A DNA stretch of 64,000 nt from Limnoglobus roseus. Its GTDB lineage: Bacteria > Planctomycetota > Planctomycetia > Gemmatales > Gemmataceae. Both the position numbers and the translations under genes were made by a program. Below, in pieces: positions 63,709 to 64,000 of this stretch. Numbering within the stretch: the stretch's first letter is position 1; the number at the start of each line of letters is the position of its first letter. The stretch lies in NCBI RefSeq assembly GCF_008254045.1, contig NZ_CP042425.1, positions 8,818,163 to 8,882,162 of the forward strand, in the 5' to 3' direction. Below the pieces are notes generated by a model. It did no database searches and had not been told where the DNA came from. It saw nothing but the letters and a program-made list of their open reading frames with translations.

Positions 63709-64000
63709 CTCGCCACGAGCAGGCGACCCGGTACTTCGGCAAGAGAACGGGGCCCGCCTCGCCCACCCCGACTGACACCGTGGGGACGGGTTTGACAGTT
63801 CTGTTGGTCGAGGACGACGGGCTGGTCCGGGCCATGACGCGGTTGCTACTGAAGCGACTCGGCTTCACGATCCTGGAGGCAGCCGGCGGGTTGGAGGCCG
63901 TCATGCTCGCGCGGTCCCAGACGGCCCCAATCGACCTGGTCGTAACCGACGTAGTCATGCCGGGGGCGGGCGGCCGCCATGTGGCGGAACGGTTAGGTGA
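63705..64000 (+). CDS. Response regulator receiver protein, partial (3' end outside window)
   Basis: From ATG 63705 the product has a 30-residue leader, then a REC domain: LTVLLVEDDGLVRAMTRLLL, GFTILEAAGGLEAVMLARS, and phosphoacceptor Asp in LVVTDVVMPGAGG. It runs off the window at about residue 98, so any output domain is unknown. VVTDVVMPGAGG resembles the REC modules of hybrid kinases such as the one at 56952. Confidence 0.85.
   Translation, partial: MTRHEQATRYFGKRTGPASPTPTDTVGTGLTVLLVEDDGLVRAMTRLLLKRLGFTILEAAGGLEAVMLARSQTAPIDLVVTDVVMPGAGGRHVAERLG

Noticed and set aside
1-64000. tRNA, rRNA or riboswitch genes
   Set aside because: Scanning by eye for cloverleaf arms, conserved T-loop sequence and rRNA motifs gave nothing convincing; short matches were within coding sequence.

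Overview
The window looks like chromosome from a planctomycete of the Gemmataceae type (inference). The evidence is high GC, the tail of a DUF1552 protein, two DUF1559 proteins with prepilin-type leaders, an ECF sigma factor next to a Ser/Thr kinase of the kind planctomycetes carry in large numbers, a giant secreted protein with the planctomycete N-terminal motif ELEARTVP, and several secreted proteins of unknown function. No rRNA, tRNA or CRISPR array was recognised.

Region 1 (1-18 kb): the end of a DUF1552 gene, a decayed IS66 transposase, a protein of unknown function, then a mobile-element-like module: small protein (3268), sigma-70-like protein (3754), primase/AAA helicase (4280). Three host-like secreted genes follow (7754-13692: a propeller-like protein, a HEAT-repeat protein and a large secreted protein). 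The module then seems to resume with a cluster of GTGCGGAAC sites (14257-14474), a ParB-domain DNA methyltransferase (14893) and a convergent gene possibly linked to DNA modification (16157-16843). A frameshifted HARE-HTH gene and two small genes come next, the second cut off at a junction near 17955.

Region 2 (18-33 kb): an ECF sigma factor and its kinase, the kinase truncated within the catalytic domain at a recombination junction (about 19171); a secreted protein; an ArsR remnant; and a nested transposon. The nest is an IS66-family element (20908-24548, 8-bp target duplication) carrying a DUF6891 gene, itself split by an IS701-family element (20996-22405, CTAG duplication). Two DUF1559 genes follow, each with a strong hairpin after it, then a stretch of gene fragments (IS3 OrfA, helicase tail), a membrane-anchored protein, a Gly/Tyr-rich secreted protein and a subtilisin-like protease.

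Region 3 (33.4-45.4 kb) is a well preserved integrative element: small protein, DUF2924 protein, large serine recombinase, ParB-like HTH protein, a two-gene cargo operon of unknown function behind a palindromic operator, then a second copy of the module (small protein, sigma-like protein, prim-pol/helicase, repeat array, ParB-domain methyltransferase), a Cys-rich HNH-like protein, an HTH/terminase-small-like protein and two tiny proteins. Four CAACCGGTTG palindromes spaced 42-48 bp apart lie in the 3' part of the helicase gene and may be an origin or partition site.

Region 4 (45-57 kb): a 2,868-residue secreted protein and a patatin-like lipoprotein, lying between three exact copies of a 45-bp repeat that is the 3' end of one of the tiny element genes. 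Region 5 (57-64 kb): a three-gene sensory operon (PAS/GAF kinase, single-domain response regulator, hybrid kinase), and divergently a small gene overlapping a response regulator that runs off the window.
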